This document shows positions 16,900 to 25,277 of a stretch of DNA of 64,000 nt, piece after piece. The stretch spans positions 210,222 through 274,221 of the forward strand of contig NZ_NQKY01000003.1 in assembly GCF_002252675.1 (NCBI RefSeq). The letters run 5' to 3'. Both the position numbers and the translations under genes were made by a program. The DNA is from Synechococcus sp. BO 8801 (GTDB lineage Bacteria; Cyanobacteriota; Cyanobacteriia; PCC-6307; Cyanobiaceae). The notes beneath the pieces were generated by a model. It did no database searches, was not told where the DNA came from, and saw nothing but the letters and a program-made list of their open reading frames with translations. Numbering within the stretch: position 1 is the first letter of the stretch; each line of letters begins with the position of its first letter.

Positions 16900-19410
16900 T
16901 TGACCCCTTCCCCCGCGGCGGCGCTGCGGCCGATCGAGGCCTGGTTCACCAGCCGCGGCTGGCGGCCGATGCCCTTCCAGCGCCAGTGCTGGCGGGCCTA
17001 CCTGGAGGGAGCCAGCGGCCTGATCCAGGTGCCCACCGGCTCCGGCAAGACCTACGCCGCCGTGATGGGACCGATCGCGGCGATGCTGGCCGAGAACGGG
17101 GGATCCGGGCCGGAGGGCGGTCTGCGTCTGCTGGTGCTGACGCCCCTGCGGGCCCTGAGCCGGGATCTGCTGCTGGCGATCCGGGAACCGATCGAGGCCA
17201 TGGGCTGGCCGTTGCGGGTGGGACTGCGCAACGGCGACACCAGCAGCCATGAGCGGGGCAAGCAGCTCAAGGCCCCGCCCCAGATCCTGATCACCACCCC
17301 CGAATCCCTCTCCCTGCTGCTGGCCGGCCCCCGGGCCGAGGCCCTGTTCGCCGACCTGGAGGCGGTGGTGATCGACGAGTGGCACGAGCTGATGGGCAGC
17401 AAGCGCGGCTCCCAGACCGAGCTCTGCCTCAGCTGGCTGCGGGGCCGGCGGCCGGCCCTGCGCACCTGGGCGATCAGCGCCACCATCGGCAACCTGGAGG
17501 AGGCGGCCCGGGCTGCGGTGGGGGTGGGCGGCGAGCCGCGGATCATCACCGCCCGGATCCGGCGGGACACCCAGATCCGCAGCCTGCTGCCCGACACGAT
17601 CAACGGCTTCCCCTGGGCCGGCCACCTGGGGCTGCGCATGTACGAGGAGCTGGTGGCCGCCCTGGACCCGGCCATCTCCACCCTGCTGTTCACCAACACC
17701 CGCAACCAGGCCGAACGCTGGCACCAGTGCCTGCGCTTCGCCTGCCCGGAGATGGACGGCGCCCTGGCCCTGCACCACAGCGCCATCGACCGGGCCCAGC
17801 GCGAGGCCATCGAAGCGGGGGTGAAGGCCGCGGAGATCCGCTGGGTGGTCTGCACCAGCTCCCTGGATCTGGGGGTCGACTTCCAGCCGGTGGAGCGGGT
17901 GGTGCAGATCGGCAGCGCCAAGAACCTGGCCCGGCTGCTGCAGCGGGCGGGCCGCTCGGCCCACCAGCCCGGCGGCACGGCCCAGGTGCTGTTCATGCCC
18001 ACCAACGCCCTGGAGCTGCTCGAGGTGTCGGCGATGCGCAGGGGGCTGGGGGAGGGGCTGGTGGAGCACCGCCGCCCGCCCCAGGAGCCGCTCGATGTGC
18101 TGCTCCAGCACCTGGTGAGCCTGGCCTGCGGACCGGGCTTCGAGCCCGAGGCCACCCTCGCGGCTGTGCGGCGCACCTGGAGCTACAGCCAGCTGGAGCG
18201 CAGCCGCTGGGACTGGTGTCTGCGCTTCCTGGAGGAGGGGGGCGACTGCCTGGGGGCCTACCCGCGCTACCGGAAACTGGAGCGGGACCCGGCCGGGGCG
18301 GACCAGGCCGGCACCTGGCGCTACGTGGTGCGGGAATCGGCCGTCGCCCGCCTGCACCGCCTCAACATCGGCACCATCAGCGCCGACCGCGCCGTGACCG
18401 TGCGCTTCGTGCGCGGCGCCGTGCTGGGCCATGTGGAGGAAGCCTTCATCGGCCGGCTCAAGCCGGGGGACGTCTTCTTCTTCGCCGGGCGCCAGCTGGA
18501 GTTCGTGCGGCTGAGGGAGATGACGGCGATGGTGAAGGCCACCACGCGCCGCAGTGCCACGGTGCCCGCCTGGGGCGGCGGCCAGATGGCCCTCTCCGAC
18601 CTGCTCAGCGCCCATCTGCGCCGGGAGGTCGACCGCTGCGCCCGCGCCCTCGACGGCGAGGCTGGTTTCACCCTCGACACCGCCGAGCTGCGGGCCCTGG
18701 AGCCGCTGCTGGAGCGTCAGGTGCAGCTCTCCGCCCTGCCCCGGACGCACCAGTTCCTGGTGGAGCTGTGCCACACCCGGGAGGGCAGCCATCTCTACGC
18801 CTATCCCTTCGAGGGCCGTTTCGTGCACGAGGGCCTGGGATTCCTGTGGTCGTGGCGGCTGGCCCGGCACCGGAGCGGCACCTTCACGGTGTCGGTGAAT
18901 GACTACGGCTTCGAGCTGCTCGCCCCCCGCGGCTACCCCTTCGAGGAGCTGCTCGTGGAGCACGCCGAGAGCCTCCTGGATCCCGCCGGGCTGCTGGAGG
19001 ACCTGGAGCGGGCCGTGAACCTCTCGGAGCTGTGCCGCCGCCGCTTCCGCTCCATCGCCCAGGTAAGCGGCCTGGTGCTCAACGGCTACCCCGGCCAGGC
19101 CCGCTCCGGCGGCCAGCTGCAGATCAGCGCCGCCCTGCTCTTCGATGTCTTCCAGCGCCATGAGCCCGGCAATCTGCTGCTGGCCCAGGCTCGCGGCGAG
19201 GTGCTGGAGGAGCAGCTCGACCTCGGTCGGTTGATCGGCACCCTGCAGCGGCTGCAGGGGAGCGAGTGGCTGGAGCGGCACCCGCCCCGCCCCGGGCCCA
19301 TGGCCTTCCCGCTGCTGGCGGAGCGGCTCAACAACCGGATGAGCAACGAATCGCTGCTGGAGCGCCTGGAGCGGCTGCGCCAGCAGGCCTGTCGGGCCGA
19401 GGGGCTCTGA
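16900..19410 (+). CDS. Lhr-type ligase-associated DEXH-box helicase
   Basis: Protein of 836 aa from a TTG start: Walker A P-T-G-S-G-K-T (45-51), 'LTPLRALSRDL', D-E-W-H (159-162), S-A-T (193-195), a second RecA domain with 'STLLFTNTRNQAERW' and 'LQRAGRSAHQPGG', then a winged-helix and Lhr-core C-terminus. The DEWH box and length fit the helicase that accompanies ATP-dependent ligase and exonuclease genes (TIGR04121-like). The usual fourth partner, the nuclease PdeM, does not follow: the next feature is a tRNA gene. No ATG is available before the conserved N-terminus. Confidence 0.87.
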   Translation: MTPSPAAALRPIEAWFTSRGWRPMPFQRQCWRAYLEGASGLIQVPTGSGKTYAAVMGPIAAMLAENGGSGPEGGLRLLVLTPLRALSRDLLLAIREPIEAMGWPLRVGLRNGDTSSHERGKQLKAPPQILITTPESLSLLLAGPRAEALFADLEAVVIDEWHELMGSKRGSQTELCLSWLRGRRPALRTWAISATIGNLEEAARAAVGVGGEPRIITARIRRDTQIRSLLPDTINGFPWAGHLGLRMYEELVAALDPAISTLLFTNTRNQAERWHQCLRFACPEMDGALALHHSAIDRAQREAIEAGVKAAEIRWVVCTSSLDLGVDFQPVERVVQIGSAKNLARLLQRAGRSAHQPGGTAQVLFMPTNALELLEVSAMRRGLGEGLVEHRRPPQEPLDVLLQHLVSLACGPGFEPEATLAAVRRTWSYSQLERSRWDWCLRFLEEGGDCLGAYPRYRKLERDPAGADQAGTWRYVVRESAVARLHRLNIGTISADRAVTVRFVRGAVLGHVEEAFIGRLKPGDVFFFAGRQLEFVRLREMTAMVKATTRRSATVPAWGGGQMALSDLLSAHLRREVDRCARALDGEAGFTLDTAELRALEPLLERQVQLSALPRTHQFLVELCHTREGSHLYAYPFEGRFVHEGLGFLWSWRLARHRSGTFTVSVNDYGFELLAPRGYPFEELLVEHAESLLDPAGLLEDLERAVNLSELCRRRFRSIAQVSGLVLNGYPGQARSGGQLQISAALLFDVFQRHEPGNLLLAQARGEVLEEQLDLGRLIGTLQRLQGSEWLERHPPRPGPMAFPLLAERLNNRMSNESLLERLERLRQQACRAEGL

Positions 19411-19443
19411 ACAGCCGGATGCGGGCCAGGGCGGGGGGAAAGA

Positions 19444-19528
19444 CGGAGGGGGTGGGATTCGAACCCACGGAATCTTGCGATTCGCCGGTTTTCAAGACCG
19501 GAGCCATCAACCACTCGACCACCCCTCC
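19444..19528 (-). tRNA. trnS: tRNA-Ser (UGA)
   Basis: The minus strand folds as a class II tRNA: acceptor GGAGGGG pairs with CCCCTCC, discriminator G73, D-arm GTGGTCGAGTGG, anticodon stem CCGGT/ACCGG with loop CTTGAAA (anticodon TGA), a long variable arm (CGAATCGCAAGATTCCG) typical of serine tRNA, and T-loop GGTTCGAATCC. CCA is not encoded. It lies between the helicase and the pentapeptide gene. Confidence 0.95.
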
Positions 19529-19589
19529 AGGCTGGACGGCCTGCCGACCATGTCGGAAGCCCAGCCATGCTCCCATGGAGGGGCGGCGC

Positions 19590-20771
19590 CTAGAGCCGGC
19601 TGGGCAGCCCCTTGCAGCCACCCGGGATGGTCTGCCGGGAGCGCACACCGCTCCAGGCCGCCAGGTAGGTCCGGCTGGACGGATCCAGCTGGCGCACCCC
19701 CGAGAGGTTGACGTTCTCCACCAGGGCACCGGTGCCGGCACCGCCGACGTGATCCGGTGGCTGCTGGGCCTGGGGCGGGGTGGCCTCCAGGGGGTCGCCG
19801 TAGAAGAAGCGGGTGCCCTGCAGGCAGGCCCCCTGCAGGTTGGCGCCCGCAAGATTCACGCCCGAGAGGTTCGCCTCGGCCAGATCAGCGCCGGAGAGGT
19901 CGGCGCCCGAGAGGTCGGCCCCGTTGAAATCGATGGCCCGCAGGTCGGTGCCGGCGAGGTCGGCCCCCCGCAGCATGCTCTGCAGGCGGATCACCGGGAC
20001 GCCCCGCGGCCGGTCCTCCTCGTAGCTGCCCTCGCCGTCAAGGATGGCCCGCCCCAGCCGCTGGTCGCGGCGCAGGGGCGTCAGCAGCCGGGCGTGGGAG
20101 AGAAACCGCAGGATCCGGGCTTTGCCGTCGCCGTCGATGCTGCTCAGCACAGCAGCCAGGCGACCCTCCGCCAGCATCCGCTCCAGGGGCCAGTCCTCCA
20201 GCAGCCCCTCCTCGTCGCTGATCAGCTCGGAGATGCCGTGGATGAAGCTGTCGATGGTCTGGGCCTGGGTGATGCGGTTCTGCTGGGTGGTGAGCCGCTG
20301 ATCCACCATCACCTGGCGCCAGGCGATCATCAGGGCCACCAGGGCCACGAGGATCTGGCCGATGGCCCCGATCACCCCTTCCCCGAAGGCGCCGATCGCC
20401 TCCCAGTCACCGTTGCGGTAGATCGCCAGCAGCGGGTCGAACCAGCCCAGGGCCAGGGGGATCGACAGCAGGGCGAGCACCAGGGACACCAGCGCCAGCA
20501 GGCGGACGGTGGGGGGTTCCTCCAGCTGGCGGGCGAGGAGCTCCCAGAGGGGCGGCAGCAACTGGCGCAGGGCCAGGGCGACAACCAGCAGGGCCGCCGG
20601 CAGCGCCAGCCAGGCCAGACCCAGGATGAGGGCCGCTTGGAGCACCAGGAGCGTGAGCAGCAGCTGCAGGCCGGCTCCATGGCGCAGACGGGTCCAGGCA
20701 CCACCCGAGCGCAGGGCAGGGGGCGGGGCGGTGGCGGCGGTGAGCGGACGGTCGTCCGGCTTCGTGCTCAT
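19590..20771 (-). CDS. Membrane pentapeptide-repeat protein
   Basis: Protein of 393 aa. Four or so membrane spans lie in the first 150 residues, then a cytoplasmic region with 'NRITQAQTIDSFIHGISELISDEE', then a short pentapeptide-repeat run of about ten A(D/N)LxG units (roughly 268-320), and a divergent tail. The repeats would form a right-handed beta-helix. Function unknown. It starts inside the stop of the Ca2+/H+ exchanger gene (ATGA overlap), so the two are made together and may be linked to ion transport. Confidence 0.8.
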   Translation of the reverse strand: MSTKPDDRPLTAATAPPPALRSGGAWTRLRHGAGLQLLLTLLVLQAALILGLAWLALPAALLVVALALRQLLPPLWELLARQLEEPPTVRLLALVSLVLALLSIPLALGWFDPLLAIYRNGDWEAIGAFGEGVIGAIGQILVALVALMIAWRQVMVDQRLTTQQNRITQAQTIDSFIHGISELISDEEGLLEDWPLERMLAEGRLAAVLSSIDGDGKARILRFLSHARLLTPLRRDQRLGRAILDGEGSYEEDRPRGVPVIRLQSMLRGADLAGTDLRAIDFNGADLSGADLSGADLAEANLSGVNLAGANLQGACLQGTRFFYGDPLEATPPQAQQPPDHVGGAGTGALVENVNLSGVRQLDPSSRTYLAAWSGVRSRQTIPGGCKGLPSRL

Positions 20772-21880
20772 GGGACGGGGCTGCCCTGGAAGAAGAACCC
20801 GGCCGCCAGGATGGCGTAGGCCGCCAGCAGCAGCACCCCCTCCAGCCAGTCCGAGCGTCCGTCGAGGCTGACCAGGTTGCTCACCAGCACCGCGGTCGCC
20901 ACGGCCACCACCTCATAGACGTTGAAGCTGAGGTCGAGGGGGTGACCGAGCAGGGGAGCGACCAGCAGCAGCACCGGCACCACCAGCAGCCCCACCAGCA
21001 GGGTGGAGCCCAGGGCCACCGACACCGCCAGATCCATCTTGTCCTTGCGGGCCATGGACACCGCGGTGAGATATTCCGCCGCGCCGCCCAGCAGGGGAAG
21101 CAGCACCACGCCGGTGAACAGGGCCGAGAGGCCAAGGGACTCGGTGACGGTCTCCACCACCCCGACGAACAGCTCGGAGGCGTAGGCCAGGCCGACGGTC
21201 GCCGCCAGCAGCACGGCGACCCAGGGGAGCAGGGGCGGCTTGGTGCCGCCGCCCTCGCCGTGGGCCTCCTCTCCCTCCACGCCCAGGTCAGCCTCGGCCA
21301 CGGCGTAGAGGGTGCGGTGGGTTTTCAGGGAAAACAGCAGGGTGAGGGCGTAGACCGCCAGCAGCACCCAGGCCACGAAAAGGGAGAAGGATTCAGCGGC
21401 GCCCGCATCGAGGCCACCGGCGCCGTCACCCACCATGCCCCGCAGGCTCGGGATCAGGATCGCCAGGACGGCCAGGGTCATGGCCGAGCCGTTCACCCTG
21501 GCCACCACCGGCTGGAAGCGCTGCTCGCTGCGGCCGATCCCACCGACCAGCATCGACAGGCCGAGGGCCAGCAGCAGATTGGCCATGACCGTGCCCGTGA
21601 TGCTCGCCTTGACGATGTCCACCAGGCCCGCCCGCAGGGCCGCCAGGGCGATGATCAGTTCGGTGGCATTGCCGAACAGGGCATTGAGCAGGGCCCCGAG
21701 CGAAGGCCCGAGGGTGAGGGAGAGCTCCTCGGTGGCGGTGCTGAGCAGGATCGCCAGCGGAATGATCGAGAGGATCGAGGTTACGAAGACGATCCCATCC
21801 CCCCAGTGGAGCCGGTCCGCCACCGCAGCCACCGGCAGCATCGCCAGCAGGCCGGTGGCGATGCGCAGGCGAGGGGGCAT
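20768..21880 (-). CDS. cax: Calcium/proton exchanger (CaCA family)
   Basis: Protein of 370 aa with ten to eleven spans and the two inverted CaCA repeats: 'GALLNALFGNATELIIALAALRAG' with 'VKASITGTVMANLLLALG', and 'LLPLLGGAAEYLTAVSMARKDKMDLAVSVALGSTL'. The paired G-N-A-T-E / G-A-A-E-Y acidic centres bind Ca2+; the family exports Ca2+ from the cytoplasm using protons. An acidic loop ('GVEGEEAHGEGG') separates the halves. ATG at 21880 is chosen by family length; 21904 is possible. Upstream region is shared with the divergent sia-type operon. Confidence 0.85.
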   Translation of the reverse strand: MPPRLRIATGLLAMLPVAAVADRLHWGDGIVFVTSILSIIPLAILLSTATEELSLTLGPSLGALLNALFGNATELIIALAALRAGLVDIVKASITGTVMANLLLALGLSMLVGGIGRSEQRFQPVVARVNGSAMTLAVLAILIPSLRGMVGDGAGGLDAGAAESFSLFVAWVLLAVYALTLLFSLKTHRTLYAVAEADLGVEGEEAHGEGGGTKPPLLPWVAVLLAATVGLAYASELFVGVVETVTESLGLSALFTGVVLLPLLGGAAEYLTAVSMARKDKMDLAVSVALGSTLLVGLLVVPVLLLVAPLLGHPLDLSFNVYEVVAVATAVLVSNLVSLDGRSDWLEGVLLLAAYAILAAGFFFQGSPVP

Positions 21881-22104
21881 GAAAGGAGAAAGACGGTGAC
21901 CCATTGTGACCGACTGTTGATGCCCGGGGCCATGGCCGGACGTGGTGAAATCGCCATGGCAGCGGGGTGGGCCGGGCCCCACGCGGGGCGGGGTCGTGAT
22001 GAAGGCGGCGCGACAGGGATGTTCGGCTCAGAATGGCCGCAGCAGCATGCTCCGGATTGCCCGACACCCTGCAGGCCAGCTTGGGTCCGAAGAACCCTCA
22101 GCCC

Positions 22105-23349
22105 ATGAACGTCCCTGTCCAGCGGCCCGATGGCGGCAGGCCGAGGCAGCGCTTCGGGCTGCGCTTCGGGCCCCGGAAATCACGAGGAGGACAGCATCCG
22201 GCACGACAACCGGTGGCATCGATTCAGCAGGTCTTCACGCTGATCGCGATTGTCAATGGGCTTGTTCTCCTGTACCTGGTGATTGCCGCCATCCAGGTGC
22301 TGAAGGTTCCTGGTGGCCGGTCAGCAGAGATCTACGTCTCCCTGATTCTGACCCTGCTGCTGGTCATCCTGGCGATCATCTCGTATCAGATCATCGCCAG
22401 GCGCATCATCCTGCCCATCGCCCGACTGGTCAGGGAAGCCAGTGCGATCGAGAGCGACGACATGAGCAGTCTGCTGACGATCCGGAGCAACGACGAGATC
22501 TCCCGGCTGGCGCAGGCCTTCAACGTGGTACTCACCAAGATGCGGCAGGCCCTGATCGCCGGTGAGGCCAGCAACCGGCAACTGCTGGAGGCGAACCGCC
22601 AGATCGAGTCCTCCATCAACTATGCGGGCCTGCTGCAGCGCTCGATCCTGCCGGACCGCCAGCTGCAGGAAACCTTCGGCAACGACTATTTCATCCTCTG
22701 GCTGCCGCGCGACACGGTTGGTGGCGACTACTACATCTTCCACTCGGAAGGCGGGCACTGCCTGGCCGGTGTGGCCGACTGCGCCGGCCACGGCGTTTCC
22801 GGGGCAATGATGACCATGCTGGCCAGGGCAGGCATCGATCGTTCGATCATGGAGGTGGGCATCACCTCACCGGCGGCCATCCTGAGCTGCACCGACACCG
22901 CGATGCGCACCCTGCTGCATGGCGCCAGGATGAGCAAGTCCATCGCCACCAGCATGGACATCGGGCTGGTTCGCCTTGACTTCGAAGCCAGGACACTTAG
23001 ATTCTCGGGTGCAAAGATCAGTCTCTATTGGAGTGATGGGCAAACCATGCACATGCTCAGGGGAGACCATCGGGCCATCTGCGACCAACGGGTCGGCTCC
23101 TACACGGACCACGACATTCCGTTGCAGCCGGACTGCACCTACTACCTCACCACCGACGGCCTGCTGGACCAGTCAGGCGGTGACAACGGCTTTTCCCTCG
23201 GCACCCAGCAATTCAAGGAATGGCTGATCGGACTGGCCCGCCAGCCGCTGGAGCAGCAGCGTCAGGCCCTGGCCGATGCCCTTGAACAGTTCCGCGGCAG
23301 TCATCCCCAGCGGGATGACATCACGATCCTTTCCTTCCGTTTCTCCTAG
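22105..23349 (+). CDS. SiaA-like HAMP/SpoIIE-type PP2C phosphatase
   Basis: Protein of 414 aa: basic N-terminal tail, TM1 (43-66), a loop of only about ten residues, TM2 (77-98), HAMP (about 97-150), a linker helix and a SpoIIE/PP2C domain with 'LPRDTVGGDYYIF' (200-212), 'ADCAGHGVSGAMMTM' (224-238) and 'RDDITILSF' near the end. It is the first gene of a set matching P. aeruginosa siaABCD, where SiaA dephosphorylates the switch protein SiaC. It lacks the large periplasmic sensor domain of that SiaA. Start at ATG 22105 removes a weak 24-residue extension. Confidence 0.85.
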   Translation: MNVPVQRPDGGRPRQRFGLRFGPRKSRGGQHPARQPVASIQQVFTLIAIVNGLVLLYLVIAAIQVLKVPGGRSAEIYVSLILTLLLVILAIISYQIIARRIILPIARLVREASAIESDDMSSLLTIRSNDEISRLAQAFNVVLTKMRQALIAGEASNRQLLEANRQIESSINYAGLLQRSILPDRQLQETFGNDYFILWLPRDTVGGDYYIFHSEGGHCLAGVADCAGHGVSGAMMTMLARAGIDRSIMEVGITSPAAILSCTDTAMRTLLHGARMSKSIATSMDIGLVRLDFEARTLRFSGAKISLYWSDGQTMHMLRGDHRAICDQRVGSYTDHDIPLQPDCTYYLTTDGLLDQSGGDNGFSLGTQQFKEWLIGLARQPLEQQRQALADALEQFRGSHPQRDDITILSFRFS

Positions 23350-23360
23350 AGGACCGACTG

Positions 23361-23444
23361 ATGTCCTATGCGACCATGCTCAGCGAACGATTCTCCTGGC
23401 GCGCCATCGCCGCGCAAGAGCGCCTCTCGGAGTTGAAGCGATGA
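23361..23444 (+). CDS. Possible 27-aa micro-ORF between siaA- and siaB-like genes
   Basis: ATG at 23361 to TGA at 23442-23444 encodes 27 residues (begins M-S-Y-A-T-M-L-S-E-R, ends L-S-E-L-K-R; amphipathic and basic). It lies wholly in the otherwise empty 91-base gap, has a purine-rich AGAGGA about 8 bases upstream, and its stop overlaps the siaB-like ATG as ATGA. It may be a coupling leader or a microprotein; chance is also possible. Confidence 0.4.
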   Translation: MSYATMLSERFSWRAIAAQERLSELKR

Positions 23445-23989
23445 CGATCACCACCACCAGTCTGATGTCTCTGAGGGAGTTCTTCAGTGACTATCGGATT
23501 CTCATCTGCTTCAATGGCCCCATCTCCACCACGCTGATCGGCGAGATTGGATCCGCACTCAAGGAACACATCGAATCCAATCACGCGCCTGAACTGGAAG
23601 TGATGGATGTGTTCAGTGTGTATATCGAAATGAGTCAGAATATCAGGAATTACGCCACCAGCCATGGCTTCAGCGATGCCGAGTCCTCCGCCACGGTCGT
23701 GATCGCGGCCGCCGAGGCTGGCCATTACGCCGTCTGTGCAGGTAACCTCGTTGAGATGGAGGATGGAAAGGCCCTGCTGAAGCGGATCCACGAACTCGCC
23801 GCCTGTGACAAGCCCCAGCTGAAGGCGCTCTACAAACAGCAGTTGCGCCAGCCCCACTCCCAGACCCCGGGCCAGGGCGCCGGCCTGGGTCTCATTGAGA
23901 TTGCCAGGCGCTCAAGCCAACCCATGGAGGCCTCCCTTGACCCCCTTGAGCCCGGTCGCGCTTTCTTCAGCCTTCGGGCCATCATCTGA
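23441..23989 (+). CDS. SiaB-like protein (DUF6272, HATPase-like kinase)
   Basis: Protein of 182 aa. 'VYIEMSQNIRNYATSHGF' (60-77) looks like the N-box of an anti-sigma/histidine-kinase ATPase, and 'GAGLGLIEIARRS' (146-158) like its glycine-rich G2 box. In P. aeruginosa SiaB is the kinase that phosphorylates SiaC and opposes SiaA. Gene order and the neighbours support the same role. ATG at 23441 is 91 bases after the siaA-like stop; the next gene starts 4 bases after this stop. Base composition looks less GC-rich than the flanks. Confidence 0.8.
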   Translation: MTITTTSLMSLREFFSDYRILICFNGPISTTLIGEIGSALKEHIESNHAPELEVMDVFSVYIEMSQNIRNYATSHGFSDAESSATVVIAAAEAGHYAVCAGNLVEMEDGKALLKRIHELAACDKPQLKALYKQQLRQPHSQTPGQGAGLGLIEIARRSSQPMEASLDPLEPGRAFFSLRAII

Positions 23990-23993
23990 TCCC

Positions 23994-24389
23994 ATGACCA
24001 GCAGCGAAGAACTGAACCTGTCCGTACCGGGCTCCCAGTCCAGCCCTTCGATCCGTGCGGACTGGAAGGCGGGTGTCGTGGTGATGAGCGGTGAGTCCTA
24101 TCCTGAGAATTCCTTTGAGCTCTACGACCAGCTGATCCAGTGGATTGAGTCCTATCTCACCACCGCCAACCACTCACTGACTCTCGAGCTGCATCTCAAC
24201 TATCTGAACACCAGCAGCATCCGCTTCATGATCGACATCTTTGATCTGCTGCAGACGGCGTTTGATGAGGGTAAGGAAGTGCTGGTGCAGTGGATGTTTG
24301 ATGACCGAAACCCTCGCTCCGCCGAGCTGGGCTCCGAATTCAAGGAAGACTACACCTTTCCTTTTCTGATCCTTTCCATCAACGCCTGA
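23994..24389 (+). CDS. SiaC-like switch protein (DUF1987)
   Basis: Protein of 131 aa with the DUF1987 features: 'GVVVMSGESYPENSFELYDQLIQWI' in two blocks (28-50), 'LELHLNYLNTSSIRFMIDIFDLL' (64-86) and 'WMFDDRNPRSAELGSEFKED'. In P. aeruginosa SiaC a Thr in the N-T-S-S motif is phosphorylated by SiaB, and the unphosphorylated form binds and activates the diguanylate cyclase SiaD. The equivalent here is Thr73. The ATG at 23994 has few alternatives because the segment before it is the siaB-like gene. It lies 4 bases after siaB and 1 base before the cyclase gene, so it is certainly co-transcribed. Confidence 0.85.
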   Translation: MTSSEELNLSVPGSQSSPSIRADWKAGVVVMSGESYPENSFELYDQLIQWIESYLTTANHSLTLELHLNYLNTSSIRFMIDIFDLLQTAFDEGKEVLVQWMFDDRNPRSAELGSEFKEDYTFPFLILSINA

Positions 24390-24390
24390 C

Positions 24391-25245
24391 ATGCCAGAGA
24401 CTTCCGGCCCCAAATCTGACGATCAGCTGGAACAGGAAGTCATGGCCGTCCTGGCAGATCAGCGTTACGACAATGATCCGGTCCGGAACCTGCTGGCCAG
24501 ATTGTGGCACCGCATCGAAGAGCAGGTGGACCGCCTGGAGCGGGTTGCCGATATCTCCGATCTCTACCAATCCCACGTTCTGGAGAGTAACCGCAGCCTC
24601 ACGAATCGCTATGAGAAGCAGCTGCGCCAGATCAAGCGGGTGGTGCGCATCTCTGACCTCTATCAGGCCTCACTGAAAGAGGTGAATCTCACCCTGTTCG
24701 AGGCTTCCACCCACGACCCCCTGACAGGGATCTCCAATCGTCGCTTCATGGCGGAGCGCTGCCTGGAGGAGGATCAGCGGGCCAGCAGGCATGGCTCCAC
24801 CTATTCGATGATCATCCTCGATGTTGACCACTTCAAACTGATCAACGACGACTATGGGCATGCCACCGGCGATCTGATGCTGGTGGATTTCGTCAAGGCG
24901 CTTTCCGGCAGCCTCCGCCACTACGACATCATCGCCCGCTGGGGTGGGGAGGAGTTCCTGGCCCTGCTGATCGATGCCGATCTGGCCACGGCCGAAGGGG
25001 TGGCCAAGCGGATGCTGGCCAACATCCGCAGCATGCGCGTGTCCATCGACGACATGGAGCTGAAGCTCACCGCCAGCATGGGCCTGACCGAGCACAAGGC
25101 CGACGAGAACTACGACGCCACCTTCCGCCGCGCCGACAAGGCCCTGCTGATGGCCAAGAACAGTGGTCGCGATCGCCTCGTCGTGATTGATCCCGGCGAC
25201 CCCCTCGGCCATCGGGAAATCAGCACCCTGGCGGCGACGGAGTAG
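24391..25245 (+). CDS. SiaD-like diguanylate cyclase
   Basis: Protein of 284 aa. The N-terminal 105 residues are helical and contain a duplicated segment ending I-S-D-L-Y-Q (51-60 and 83-92), probably the coiled-coil stalk that receives the SiaC signal. The GGDEF domain has 'HDPLTGISNRRFM', 'ILDVDHFKLINDDYGH', an inhibition site R-H-Y-D (176-179) and the active signature G-G-E-E-F (185-189), so it should make c-di-GMP with product inhibition. It is the last gene of the sia-type set; a strong hairpin follows at 25278-25301. Confidence 0.87.
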   Translation: MPETSGPKSDDQLEQEVMAVLADQRYDNDPVRNLLARLWHRIEEQVDRLERVADISDLYQSHVLESNRSLTNRYEKQLRQIKRVVRISDLYQASLKEVNLTLFEASTHDPLTGISNRRFMAERCLEEDQRASRHGSTYSMIILDVDHFKLINDDYGHATGDLMLVDFVKALSGSLRHYDIIARWGGEEFLALLIDADLATAEGVAKRMLANIRSMRVSIDDMELKLTASMGLTEHKADENYDATFRRADKALLMAKNSGRDRLVVIDPGDPLGHREISTLAATE

Positions 25246-25277
25246 GGGCCACCCACCCAAGCCAGCTCAGCGAATGA

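Noticed and set aside
16729..19281. 850-codon open frame antisense to the Lhr-type helicase
   Set aside because: No domain, Gln/Gly/Ala-rich, and the helicase motifs on the + strand are unambiguous.
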